Program-made: the position numbers and the translations under genes
Assembly: GCA_020354435.1 (NCBI GenBank)
Contig: CP070646.1
Location: 1,195,095 to 1,236,795, forward strand
Length of the DNA stretch: 41,701 nucleotides
Source: Gammaproteobacteria bacterium
Lineage (GTDB): Bacteria > Pseudomonadota > Gammaproteobacteria > GCA-001735895
Reading direction: 5' to 3'
Notes under the pieces: model-generated
The model's database searches: none
What the model was told of the DNA's origin: nothing
Seen by the model: only the letters and a program-made list of their open reading frames with translations
Shown: positions 30,093-38,256 of the stretch, piece by piece
Numbering within the stretch: position 1 is the stretch's first letter
Layout: each line of letters opens with the position of its first letter

Positions 30093-30923
30093 ATGGTTCA
30101 TTTTGATTTTGAGTTTTTGTTACTGATTTTGACCGTTGTCTCGGGTTTTATCTGGCTGGTCGATGTACTGCTGTTTGCTCGCCTGCGCAAGCCGGGCCCG
30201 AAGGGTAAAGTCCCCAAGGAGCCTATTCTCACCGAGTATTCGAGAGCTTTTTTCCCGGTACTGCTGGTCGTGCTGGTGCTGCGCGCTTTCCTCTATGAAC
30301 CGTTTCGAATTCCGTCAGGTTCAATGATGCCATCGCTGCTGGTCGGTGATTTTATCCTGGTTAACAAATACAGCTACGGTTTGCGTATGCCGGTTTGGCA
30401 AAACCGTATTACCAAAGGCGATCAACCCAAACGCGGCGACGTCGTCGTTTTCCGCTTCCCTCGTGATGAATCGCAGGATTACATCAAGCGCATCGTAGGA
30501 TTGCCCGGGGATCATGTAAGTTACTATAATCGTCGTTTATCGATAAATGGTCGGGCCCTGACATTTGAGAAAAACGGTAAATACCAGGGATTGGGAGATC
30601 TCAACAAGATGTCAGCCGCTAGCGGCTGCGACCGTGCAGGCGCGGATTGCCAGGTGTTTACCGAGGTGCTGGACAAGAGCCGTCATACGGTGATGATCAA
30701 TCCGAGTATGAGCGTAGGCATCAACGGTGAGGTTTTTGTGCCCGATGGTCACTACTTCGTCATGGGCGATAATCGTGATCACAGTAACGACAGCAGGATC
30801 TGGGGTTTCGTGCCCGAAGAAAATCTCGTTGGTAAGGCGGTCATGATATGGATGCATTGGGACTGGCGGGAAGGCGGGACCGGTCTGGATATCTCTAGAA
30901 TCGGTCAGAAAATTTCGAACTGA
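30093..30923 (+). CDS. lepB: Signal peptidase I (leader peptidase)
   Basis: This encodes 276 residues. LepB cleaves signal peptides from exported proteins at the periplasmic face of the inner membrane. Two membrane segments are visible (about 8-28 and 54-68). The catalytic serine is Ser77 in FRIPSGSMMPS, and the general base is Lys132 in DYIKRIVGLPGD, both intact. FVMGDNRDHSNDSRIWGFVP is the C-terminal family box. It is shorter than the E. coli enzyme (324 residues), mainly between the boxes, as in many gammaproteobacteria. It would process the exported DegP and RseB encoded nearby. Confidence 0.97.
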   Translation: MVHFDFEFLLLILTVVSGFIWLVDVLLFARLRKPGPKGKVPKEPILTEYSRAFFPVLLVVLVLRAFLYEPFRIPSGSMMPSLLVGDFILVNKYSYGLRMPVWQNRITKGDQPKRGDVVVFRFPRDESQDYIKRIVGLPGDHVSYYNRRLSINGRALTFEKNGKYQGLGDLNKMSAASGCDRAGADCQVFTEVLDKSRHTVMINPSMSVGINGEVFVPDGHYFVMGDNRDHSNDSRIWGFVPEENLVGKAVMIWMHWDWREGGTGLDISRIGQKISN

Positions 30924-30933
30924 GGTAATGGTT

Positions 30934-31317
30934 ATGAAAAGAGTCATGAAATCAAGGCATCGACAGCAGGGTTTGTCATCTGTCGGATGGATTTTGGTTG
31001 CCGCCATCTTCGGCCTGCTATTGATCACGTTCTTCAAGATTTTTCCGATGTACTACGATAATTTCAAGGTCAGGTCGGCGCTGGATTCGCTGCAAGAGGA
31101 TACTTCCATCGATCCGAAATCCAAGCGGGCCATCTGGGATTCGCTGCAAAAGCGCCTGTATGTTCAGGGTGTCAAATCGATCCAGCGTGAAAACGTAAAA
31201 ATGGAGCGCAAGGATGGAATAACCACGGTAACTATCACCTACCAGGCCCAGGACGACTACATTGCCAATTTGTATATCGGTGCCCGATTCGTGGAAAAAG
31301 CAGTGATCAATCGGTGA
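30934..31317 (+). CDS. DUF4845 family single-pass membrane protein
   Basis: This encodes 127 residues. After a short basic start comes a membrane-spanning segment (GLSSVGWILVAAIFGLLLIT then FFKIFPMYYDN), resembling a prepilin-like N-terminus. A charged C-terminal part (ALDSLQEDTSIDPKSKRAIW, ITTVTITYQAQDD) follows. This is the pattern of the DUF4845 proteins found between lepB and rnc in many proteobacteria; their function is not established. I prefer ATG 30934 because GAGG (30922-30925) is 8 bases upstream; ATG 30928 would be too close. Its stop overlaps the rnc GTG start (GTGA). Confidence 0.9.
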   Translation: MKRVMKSRHRQQGLSSVGWILVAAIFGLLLITFFKIFPMYYDNFKVRSALDSLQEDTSIDPKSKRAIWDSLQKRLYVQGVKSIQRENVKMERKDGITTVTITYQAQDDYIANLYIGARFVEKAVINR

Positions 31318-31985
31318 ATGCCGAAGATTTTTTTGCGCTTACCGGATATCAATTCAGACAGCAGGACTTACTGCAGCAAGCCCTGACACACCGTAGTTTC
31401 TCGCGTAGTAACAATAATGAGCGGCTCGAATTTCTCGGCGACAGTGTTCTTAACCTGATCATTTCGAACCACATCTATCAACGTTTCAGGGATGCCGACG
31501 AAGGTAACCTGAGCCGTATCCGTGCATCGCTGGTGAAGGAGGCCACGCTGGCCGAGGTTGCGCGTTCGATCAAGCTCGGCGATCACGTCAATCTCGGCGG
31601 CGGCGAACTCAAATCCGGCGGCCATCGGCGTGAATCGATACTGTCCGATGCGCTCGAGGCGGTTATCGGCGCGATCTATCTGGATAGTGATTACCCACGG
31701 ACCGAAACCGCGGTACTGCGGTTGTTCCAGCAGCAGCTCGATCGCATCGATACCACGGCAAGCCTTAAAGATCCAAAAACTCGGCTGCAGGAATACCTGC
31801 AGGCGAGACAGCAGGGGCTGCCCGAATACCGGGTGGATAAAACCAGCGGCAGATCCCATGCACAACTGTTTACCGTCAGTTGCGCGATTGGCGAAAACGG
31901 GCTGGAGAGTCGGGGAAGCGGCACCAGTCGTAAAAAGGCAGAACAGCATGCGGCTCAGAAAATGCTGGAAAAACTCGGCTTATGA
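31314..31985 (+). CDS. rnc: Ribonuclease III
   Basis: This encodes 223 residues, starting at GTG 31314. RNase III cuts double-stranded RNA, separating rRNA precursors and processing some messengers. The signature NERLEFLGDSVLNL carries the metal-binding Glu39 and Asp43, and SDALEAVIGAIYLD carries Asp112 and Glu115. The C-terminal double-stranded RNA-binding domain (about 152-223) ends with GSGTSRKKAEQHAAQKMLEK. The start overlaps the upstream stop and the stop overlaps era (ATGA), so translation of the three genes is probably coupled. Confidence 0.98.
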   Translation: MNAEDFFALTGYQFRQQDLLQQALTHRSFSRSNNNERLEFLGDSVLNLIISNHIYQRFRDADEGNLSRIRASLVKEATLAEVARSIKLGDHVNLGGGELKSGGHRRESILSDALEAVIGAIYLDSDYPRTETAVLRLFQQQLDRIDTTASLKDPKTRLQEYLQARQQGLPEYRVDKTSGRSHAQLFTVSCAIGENGLESRGSGTSRKKAEQHAAQKMLEKLGL

Positions 31986-32884
31986 GTGATGCGTTTCGCT
32001 GTGGTTACGTCGCCCTGATCGGCAAGCCGAATACCGGCAAGTCGACCTTGATGAATGCGCTGGTTGGTGAAAAACTCAGCATTACCGCGCATCGACCCCA
32101 GACTACCCGGCATCAGATTCTCGGCATCAAGACGACTGAAGATTACCAGTGCATCTTTGTCGATACGCCAGGGATTCACGACGAAAAACGCAAGGCTATA
32201 CACCGCTACATGAACCGTGCGGCTACCAGTATGTTCGACGACGCCGATCTTATTTGCGTCATGCTGGATATCACCCGTTTCAACCAGGATGACGAAAAAA
32301 TCCTGCGTCGCGTCAGTGACTACGACAATGTTTTAATCGTGGTCAACAAGGTTGATCGTCTGAGCCGCGAGGATTGCCTGCCACGCATGCAGAAAATATC
32401 GGAACACGCGCCCGGTTTCGAATGTGTGCCCGTGTCAGCATTGACCGGTGACAACCTCGAGCGGCTCGAGCGCCTGATCGTGGAGCGTTTGCCGATTGGC
32501 GTAGCGCAATTCCCGGACGATCAATTAACCGACAAGTCGATGCGTTTCATCAGCGCCGAGATCGTGCGCGAAAAACTGTTCCGCACGCTCAAGCAGGAGT
32601 TGCCTTATTCGATTACCGTCAGTATCGATCACTACGTCGAGGAGGCTGACATTACCCGGATTTCCGCGACTATCTGGGTCGAGAGAAAATCGCAAAAGGC
32701 AATCGTGATCGGCAAGAGTGGCAAACAGCTGAAGAAAATCGGTTCGCTGGCACGCACGGATATCGAGCACCTGCTGGGCGGCAAGGTTTACCTGCAACTA
32801 TGGGTGAAAATTCGTGCCGACTGGGCCGATGACGAACAATCGCTGGCCGCCTTTGGCTATTCCGATGGAAGCCAGGATATCTGA
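31982..32884 (+). CDS. era: GTPase Era
   Basis: This encodes 300 residues. Era binds GTP and the 3' end of 16S rRNA and is needed for small-subunit assembly. The G domain has G1 GKPNTGKST (about residues 15-23), G3 DTPGIH (about 60) and G4 NKVD (about 123). The C-terminal KH domain carries IGKSGKQLKKIGSLARTDIE. The ATG overlaps the rnc stop. The last 20 bases overlap the recO start. The rnc-era-recO order is widely conserved. Confidence 0.98.
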   Translation: MSDAFRCGYVALIGKPNTGKSTLMNALVGEKLSITAHRPQTTRHQILGIKTTEDYQCIFVDTPGIHDEKRKAIHRYMNRAATSMFDDADLICVMLDITRFNQDDEKILRRVSDYDNVLIVVNKVDRLSREDCLPRMQKISEHAPGFECVPVSALTGDNLERLERLIVERLPIGVAQFPDDQLTDKSMRFISAEIVREKLFRTLKQELPYSITVSIDHYVEEADITRISATIWVERKSQKAIVIGKSGKQLKKIGSLARTDIEHLLGGKVYLQLWVKIRADWADDEQSLAAFGYSDGSQDI

Positions 32885-33563
32885 TCAACCAGCTTTAATC
32901 CTTCGCCGCTGGGACTGGCGCAACAGCAGTCTGCTGCTCGACCTGTTTACCCGCGACTACGGGCGCATACGTGTGATGGCGCGGGGCGCAAGACGTAATC
33001 CGGCAAAAATTCCTTATCAGCCGTTCGAACTGCTTACCGTCGGCTGGAGCGGCCAAGCGGAGCTGAAAAACCTGACCGCGATCGAAGCCCTCACGCTGCC
33101 GGTGGACGAGGCCAACTACCTGCCCCTGCTATATGTCAACGAGCTGATCGCTGCCTTGCTGCCGGAGCGGGAAGCCAATCCTGAAGTGTTTATGATCTAC
33201 CTTGAACTGCTAAAAGCAGCCCACGAAAAGCTCGGTGAAGCCGGTTTGCGCAGCTTCGAACTCGCAATGATGCAGGCTCTCGGTTACTTCCCGGAAATTT
33301 CGCTAGATGCCGTGAGTGGCTTGCCGATTCAGGCGGATCAGAGTTACCAGTTTGTCGTCGACAGCGGTTTTGTCGCCTGCGCCGGCTCCGCCAGGGAGGC
33401 GGTTAACGGTCAGACAATTATCGACTGGCTCGAAGGGCATTATCAACGTGATCCGGTACTGCGGCTGGCGAAAACGGTGCTGCGCAGCACGATCGACTTT
33501 AACTTGCATGGAAAAACGCTAAAATCGCGCGAAGTGTTGCTGCAAATGATGAAAAGAAAATGA
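32865..33563 (+). CDS. recO: DNA repair protein RecO
   Basis: This encodes 232 residues (E. coli 242). RecO with RecR loads RecA on single-stranded DNA during gap repair. The N-terminal OB-fold is [20 protein letters not shown] then [13 protein letters not shown]. The helical C-terminal part includes [17 protein letters not shown] and [17 protein letters not shown]. As in many proteobacterial RecO proteins, no full zinc-cysteine set is seen. I chose ATG 32865, which overlaps era by 20 bases; longer in-frame starts lie deeper in era. The stop overlaps pdxJ (ATGA). Confidence 0.95.
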   Translation: MEARISDQPALILRRWDWRNSSLLLDLFTRDYGRIRVMARGARRNPAKIPYQPFELLTVGWSGQAELKNLTAIEALTLPVDEANYLPLLYVNELIAALLPEREANPEVFMIYLELLKAAHEKLGEAGLRSFELAMMQALGYFPEISLDAVSGLPIQADQSYQFVVDSGFVACAGSAREAVNGQTIIDWLEGHYQRDPVLRLAKTVLRSTIDFNLHGKTLKSREVLLQMMKRK

Positions 33564-34300
33564 CCAATCCGATAACGCTGGGTGTTAATATCGATCATGT
33601 CGCGACCCTGCGTCAGGCGCGCGGTACGCGCTTTCCGGATCCGGTTTACGCGGCCCAGATTGCCGAGTATTCGGGCGCCGACTCGATTACTTTCCATCTG
33701 CGCGAAGACCGCCGGCATATCCAGGAACGAGACGCCCATCTGCTCAAACAGGTGGTCAATACCAAGCTGAACCTCGAGATGGCCATCACCGACGAAATGC
33801 TGGCCTTTGCTTGCGAGTTCAGGGCCGAGGACGTTTGCCTGGTGCCGGAAAAACGGGAAGAGTTAACCACCGAGGGCGGGCTCGACGTCGCCGGCCAGCT
33901 GGACCAGGTACGTGCAGCCTGCACGCGTCTGGCGGAGGTCGGCACCCGGGTATCGCCGTTTATCGATGCCAGCCGCGAACAGATTGACGCCGTCATCGAG
34001 TGTGGCGCGCCCTGTATCGAGATACACACCGGGCATTATGCAGATGCCAGCGATGACCAACAGGCGCGCCTGCTGGAAGGTATTAACGATGCGATCGCCT
34101 ATGCGCATGGACGAGGTTTGCAGGTTAATGCCGGTCACGGTTTGAACCGGCATAACGTCCGGCCGATTGCAGCGAATCCGCTGGTCACCGAGCTCAACAT
34201 CGGTCATGCCATCGTTGCCGACGCGGTTTTCATCGGACTGGCGCAGGCCATCCGCGATATCAAGGAACTGATGCTGGCGGCGCGTGCCACCGGCGTATAA
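33560..34300 (+). CDS. pdxJ: Pyridoxine 5'-phosphate synthase
   Basis: This encodes 246 residues. PdxJ condenses 1-deoxy-D-xylulose 5-phosphate with 3-amino-2-oxopropyl phosphate to make pyridoxine phosphate, the last ring-forming step of vitamin B6 synthesis. The TIM-barrel family signatures are [17 protein letters not shown] at the N-terminus, [16 protein letters not shown] (about 44-59), NLEMA with its catalytic-site glutamate (about 71-75), [19 protein letters not shown] and the [11 protein letters not shown] segment (about 190-200). The usual partner acpS, found after pdxJ in many gammaproteobacteria, is absent here. PLP made by this pathway is the cofactor of IlvE and CysM in this window. 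Confidence 0.98.
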   Translation: MTNPITLGVNIDHVATLRQARGTRFPDPVYAAQIAEYSGADSITFHLREDRRHIQERDAHLLKQVVNTKLNLEMAITDEMLAFACEFRAEDVCLVPEKREELTTEGGLDVAGQLDQVRAACTRLAEVGTRVSPFIDASREQIDAVIECGAPCIEIHTGHYADASDDQQARLLEGINDAIAYAHGRGLQVNAGHGLNRHNVRPIAANPLVTELNIGHAIVADAVFIGLAQAIRDIKELMLAARATGV

Positions 34301-34380
34301 TCGCCGCTATCGATCCATTAGCCGTTTCGCCGGCCGCGATTGGGCGGTTAGAACGCCGCTGCCAGGTCTGTCGAAGCAAG

Positions 34381-34416
34381 CTCGGCCGCTCAGGCCGAGA
34401 TGCCTTTTTGATCCAT
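34381..34416 (+). terminator. Possible terminator between pdxJ and the convergent kinase gene
   Basis: The arms CTCGGCC and GGCCGAG (roughly 34380-34400) around a 5-base loop are followed by ATGCC and a TTTTT run. The hairpin overlaps the last codons of the convergent kinase gene. The gap between stem and T-run makes it a weak terminator call. Confidence 0.35.
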
Positions 34417-37119
34417 CCGTTCCAGGCAACGTCTTACTTCCCGTTTTATCGCCGTGAGTTCGGCAGACACAATCTCCAGCTGTTGTTGCAGCGCCGCCAT
34501 ATCGCCGTTACCTGCCAGCTGTTGTTGAAATTCGAGCACCTTACGGCGCAGGCGGGGTAGACTGGCATAACAGGTGACACCGTGCAGCTTGTGAAGAATG
34601 GCAGCCAGTTTGTCCGGGTCCTGCTGTCGTAACGCGTTATCGAGCTGTTGTTGCTGATCGGGGATATCGCGTTCGATGATTTCGAAAATCTGCCGTAACA
34701 GGGACTCGTTGTCTGCAGACAACGACAGCGATTTGGCATAGTCCACCGTGCAGTCGGTCTCGGCTTCGTGCTGTTGGCGAAATTGCCGTGCGGTTTCATG
34801 GCGTTGCAGATTGCCATCGAGCAGTGAACGAAAGCGGTCTTCGTCGATGGGTTTAGCGAAGAAGTAATCGAAGCCCAGTTCCTGTAGCCGGCCGGCTTCA
34901 TCGTTAAGCACGTTCGCAGTCAGTGCTACCACGGGTGTCTGATCATCAGGATTGTGTTCACGCATCATTTGCAGCAGGCTGACGCCGTCGATATCGGGCA
35001 TCTGGATATCGACAATGATGAGGTCGAACGGTTGCTGGCGATAGTATTCCAGTGCCGTGCTTCCGTGATCCGCCTCGACCACCTGGTGGCCCCAGAGCCG
35101 GATCAATTCACTTGCGAGTTTCAGGTTGACCTGGTTGTCGTCGACCAGCAGAATCCGCTTGCCCTTCACGCTGCCGGATGTCTGATCTGATTTTTTCCGA
35201 GCCTGTTTCCCGGCTTTGCCCGTAATCAGTTCCGAGATCGACTGGCTGGTACTGATAATCGACACAAATTCCACAGCTGCCAGTTTCGACAATGGCTCCA
35301 GACCCCGGTCGTAGTCCATCAGGATAATACGAGTAGCCCGCAGCAGTTCGGGATCGATTATTCTTTCCAGGTCGATGTCAAGATGACGCCGGTCGAATAC
35401 CAGCAGATCGATATAAGCCAGGTTGCGCTGTATGCATTCAACCACCGGTTCGATACCCTTGTCGTTATCGACCAGATTGCCTTCCGTGGCGACACCTGCA
35501 CGATCAAACAGGGTGCGGGTTTCCATCAGGCAAATATCGTCGGCAGCGAATATCAACGCCTTAAGCTGGTCAGCCTCTACTGGCTCCGCGGAGAGGCTTC
35601 TTCGCGCCAGCCTGAACGGCAGGCGCAGAACAAACTTCGAGCCCCGGTCGGGGGTTGAGTCCAGGTTTATGTCGCCACCCATCAGGGTCGCCAGGTTTTT
35701 GCTGATGGCAAGACCCAGCCCGGTACCGGCGCAGCGCCGGTTGTTCGAGCTTTCGGCCTGGCTAAAGGCCTGGAACAGGTTTTGCTGATCTTCGTCGGAG
35801 ATGCCGATGCCGCTGTCTTCGACGACGATTGCGATGTCGATCTCGTCCTCGCGTTGATCCTCGAGGCTGACCTTGATCGAGACGCGGCCCTGGTCGGTAA
35901 ACTTGATCGCGTTTCCGATCAGGTTCAGCAAAATCTGTTTCAGACGTAACTTGTCACCAATCAGCCAGCGTGGCGTATCGCTGTATATGATCAGATTCAG
36001 GTCGATGTTTTTGGTCAACACGTTTATGAACAGAAGATCCCGGGTTTGCTCGATTACCTCGTACAGATCGAACTCCTCGTCGACGATATTCAACTTGCCT
36101 GATTCCATTTTGGAAAAATCCAGGATCTCGTTGACGATATTGGTCAGGTCCGAGGTCGATTTGAGAATAATATCGACGTAGCGCTGTTGCGCGGCCTCGA
36201 GCTTCGATTGGCTCAACAGGCTGATAAAACCCTTGATGCCATTGATCGGTGTGCGGATTTCATGGCTCATGTTAGCGAGAAACTCGGATTTGCTGCGGCT
36301 TGCATTTTGCGCTTGGTCGCGGGCAAAACCCAGTTGCCGGTTTTTCGACTCGAGATCGGTGATTGCCTCGTTGAGCTGCTGGGTGGCCTGCTGAATGCGC
36401 TGATTTAAATGGCGGCGATTGGTCAGCAGGGATTGCGTCATTCGATTGAATCCCTTTTGCACCGCGCCGATCTCATTGTCTTCCGTGGGATCGATTATCT
36501 TGCCGAGTTGCCCGGTTTCAACGTTTTTAAGGTGCTCCACCAGGTTAATAATGGGCCGGGTAATACGGTGGCTGATGGCTACGGTCAGCACGATTGCCAT
36601 TACCAGGATCGAGACGAAAAAAATGATCGAATCGGCGATGATTTGACGCGTGGTCTGTTGCAGCCGATAGCGTGAGATGTACAAATGTACCCAACCGAGG
36701 GTTCGGGTCTGCCGGGCGTCGGCGAGATCGGGCGTGAACACGTCCGAGTGCTCGATACTTTGCGAAGTGATGGTTTCGCGGTGATAAAAATAATCGGCCG
36801 TATCCGCCGGCGCGAAGCCGGTTGCGATAGACTCGGCAATCAGTTTGCCCTGGCGGTCGTAGATCGAGGCCTGCACGATATCGTTGCTACCAACCGACTG
36901 ATCGAGGAGGTATTGAATCTGACTGCTGTTACCGGTGAACAGGCTGAATTCCGACGCGCCGGCAATCTGGCGGGCGATGATTTCCCCCTTGCTCTGCAGC
37001 AGTTCGTTGGCCTGGTCGATACTGTTGTCGATATGCGTGTAGGTAAAAAACAAATCGATCAGAAACACCGGGATCAGCGTGATCAGCAGTATCTGGTACT
37101 TGATGCCCAGTCTTCTCAC
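34390..37119 (-). CDS. barA: BarA/GacS-type hybrid sensor histidine kinase
   Basis: This encodes 909 residues, starting at GTG 37119. The layout is membrane helix 1 (about 10-28), a periplasmic part (about 30-158), helix 2 (about 160-182), HAMP (about 183-235), a coiled linker, HisKA with the phospho-acceptor His286 (LANMSHEIRTPING), and an ATPase domain (LIGNAIKFTD, VEDSGIGIS, GTGLGLAI). An inactive-looking middle receiver-like region comes next, then a receiver with Asp704 (IVDIQMPDIDG), and an HPt domain with His843 (LHKLHG). This tripartite order is that of BarA/GacS, which phosphorylates UvrY/GacA to control carbon storage regulation. The GTG overlaps the stop of an upstream binding-protein-like gene. 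No response regulator gene is adjacent, as is normal for BarA. Confidence 0.93.
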   Translation of the reverse strand: MRRLGIKYQILLITLIPVFLIDLFFTYTHIDNSIDQANELLQSKGEIIARQIAGASEFSLFTGNSSQIQYLLDQSVGSNDIVQASIYDRQGKLIAESIATGFAPADTADYFYHRETITSQSIEHSDVFTPDLADARQTRTLGWVHLYISRYRLQQTTRQIIADSIIFFVSILVMAIVLTVAISHRITRPIINLVEHLKNVETGQLGKIIDPTEDNEIGAVQKGFNRMTQSLLTNRRHLNQRIQQATQQLNEAITDLESKNRQLGFARDQAQNASRSKSEFLANMSHEIRTPINGIKGFISLLSQSKLEAAQQRYVDIILKSTSDLTNIVNEILDFSKMESGKLNIVDEEFDLYEVIEQTRDLLFINVLTKNIDLNLIIYSDTPRWLIGDKLRLKQILLNLIGNAIKFTDQGRVSIKVSLEDQREDEIDIAIVVEDSGIGISDEDQQNLFQAFSQAESSNNRRCAGTGLGLAISKNLATLMGGDINLDSTPDRGSKFVLRLPFRLARRSLSAEPVEADQLKALIFAADDICLMETRTLFDRAGVATEGNLVDNDKGIEPVVECIQRNLAYIDLLVFDRRHLDIDLERIIDPELLRATRIILMDYDRGLEPLSKLAAVEFVSIISTSQSISELITGKAGKQARKKSDQTSGSVKGKRILLVDDNQVNLKLASELIRLWGHQVVEADHGSTALEYYRQQPFDLIIVDIQMPDIDGVSLLQMMREHNPDDQTPVVALTANVLNDEAGRLQELGFDYFFAKPIDEDRFRSLLDGNLQRHETARQFRQQHEAETDCTVDYAKSLSLSADNESLLRQIFEIIERDIPDQQQQLDNALRQQDPDKLAAILHKLHGVTCYASLPRLRRKVLEFQQQLAGNGDMAALQQQLEIVSAELTAIKREVRRCLERMDQKGISA

Positions 37120-38039
37120 GGTTCCAGCCTGTCTATGGCCGAGCGCAGCTCGCTCTCGGCGGGAAGCTCGATACCCAGAGCCTTCGCAATCCGACGGTTG
37201 GTGGCGATCGAGTAGAATTTGGCGAACTGGTAAGCTGGAGTCTCGTGTGCCGGATATTGCAGTTTCCTGTTGATCAGTTGCGCCAGGTGCCTGCCGATAT
37301 CCACCGGCGAGGAATATATCGACGCCAACGCGCCCGATTTGACATGAGCCGGCGAATAGCTGATTGCCGGTTTACGGATGCGGTAGCTGGTCAGCAGCAC
37401 GCCTTTCAGGGTATCCCGATTGTATATAGATTGCCGCGGCAGCATTAACAGGGCGTCGTTCTGTCTGAGTAACCGACGTAACACGGGCAGCAGCTTGTTC
37501 GCCTGATCGATACGGTACTGATTCAATTCGAAATCGAGCCTCTCGAGCAATTCTGATTGACTCCGATCCAGCCTGATTTCCCGGTCGTCAATCAGGCCGA
37601 TCGAACCGGCGGCCAGCATCAGCTTGCAGAATACCAGGTAACGATGCAGGGGTTGATCGAGCAACACCGTCGACTGATTCTCGAGTTGCAAATCCTTGTA
37701 CTGTTCGTGTGTCAGATAAGCACCGAAGGAACTGCGACCGCTGTCGAGGCGATTAACCGCCTGCGCCGCAGCCTGTCCCAGGGTAACGAAGAAACTGTTA
37801 TTTTCATTGTCTTCCAGTTCTCGCGTGAGGTCCTCCGCCATGACGGTTTTGAACCTGGTCAGCGGATCGACGTGGTTGATCAGGGTCTCGATACTCTGGT
37901 TGAAGTAGGCGTTATCGCTGCTTTTAACGATAACGATCTGGCTCGCGGCGGACGCGGCGGTTGTCAGTCCGGCTAACAGCAGCATCAAGCCGCACAAAAA
38001 TCCCGTATACCGATTGATGTTCACGCTTCCATTTCTCAC
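37116..38039 (-). CDS. Periplasmic ABC-type substrate-binding-like protein paired with the hybrid kinase
   Basis: This encodes up to 307 residues. A signal peptide is clear (NRYTGFLCGLMLLLAGLTTA, then ASAA). The mature part has alternating segments such as SQIVIVKSSDNAYFNQSIET, NNSFFVTLGQAAAQAVNRLD, NDALLMLPRQSIYNRDTLKG and VLLTSYRIRKPAISYSPAHV. This order resembles the ABC_sub_bind (TrpX-like) periplasmic proteins, though I assign the family by pattern only. The opening codon is GTG at 38039, or more probably the in-frame GTG at 38024, which gives a compact signal peptide. The stop overlaps the kinase GTG (GTGA). There is no permease or ATPase beside it, so a sensing role with the kinase is more likely than transport; this is inference. 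Confidence 0.8.
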   Translation of the reverse strand: MRNGSVNINRYTGFLCGLMLLLAGLTTAASAASQIVIVKSSDNAYFNQSIETLINHVDPLTRFKTVMAEDLTRELEDNENNSFFVTLGQAAAQAVNRLDSGRSSFGAYLTHEQYKDLQLENQSTVLLDQPLHRYLVFCKLMLAAGSIGLIDDREIRLDRSQSELLERLDFELNQYRIDQANKLLPVLRRLLRQNDALLMLPRQSIYNRDTLKGVLLTSYRIRKPAISYSPAHVKSGALASIYSSPVDIGRHLAQLINRKLQYPAHETPAYQFAKFYSIATNRRIAKALGIELPAESELRSAIDRLEP

Positions 38040-38100
38040 ATCGGGCTAATTCCCCGCCGACCGAATTCCGCATTGGTCACGACCTTGCCGATCAGGCAGA

Positions 38101-38161
38101 CCGATATCGGATTCGACGTTTGCGTTGCCGGTCGACGCGGGCACCGTAACGCTATACGGTG
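38101..38161. promoter_or_regulatory. Two dyads in the divergent region between the sensor operon and cysM
   Basis: CCGATATCGG (38101-38110) is a perfect 10-base palindrome. CACCGTA (38142-38148) and TACGGTG (38155-38161) are perfect 7-base arms around six bases. They lie within the 217-base stretch between divergent genes, where operators would be expected. No regulator can be named. Confidence 0.4.
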
Positions 38162-38221
38162 GATCAGGATTGTCCATAAATCGCTTATATGCGAATCCCG
38201 GTTAAAGTAAAATAAACGGCT

Positions 38222-38250
38222 TTGAACCCCTTCCAGGATTGGGTTGTTAT
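38222..38250 (+). promoter_or_regulatory. Possible cysM promoter giving a leaderless transcript
   Basis: TTGAAC (38222-38227) and TGTTAT (38245-38250) are 17 bases apart; each box matches the sigma-70 consensus at four of six bases. The ATG of cysM is 7 bases after the -10 box, so the transcript would start at or next to the start codon. No Shine-Dalgarno sequence is seen before this ATG. Confidence 0.4.
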
Positions 38251-38256
38251 TAATAG

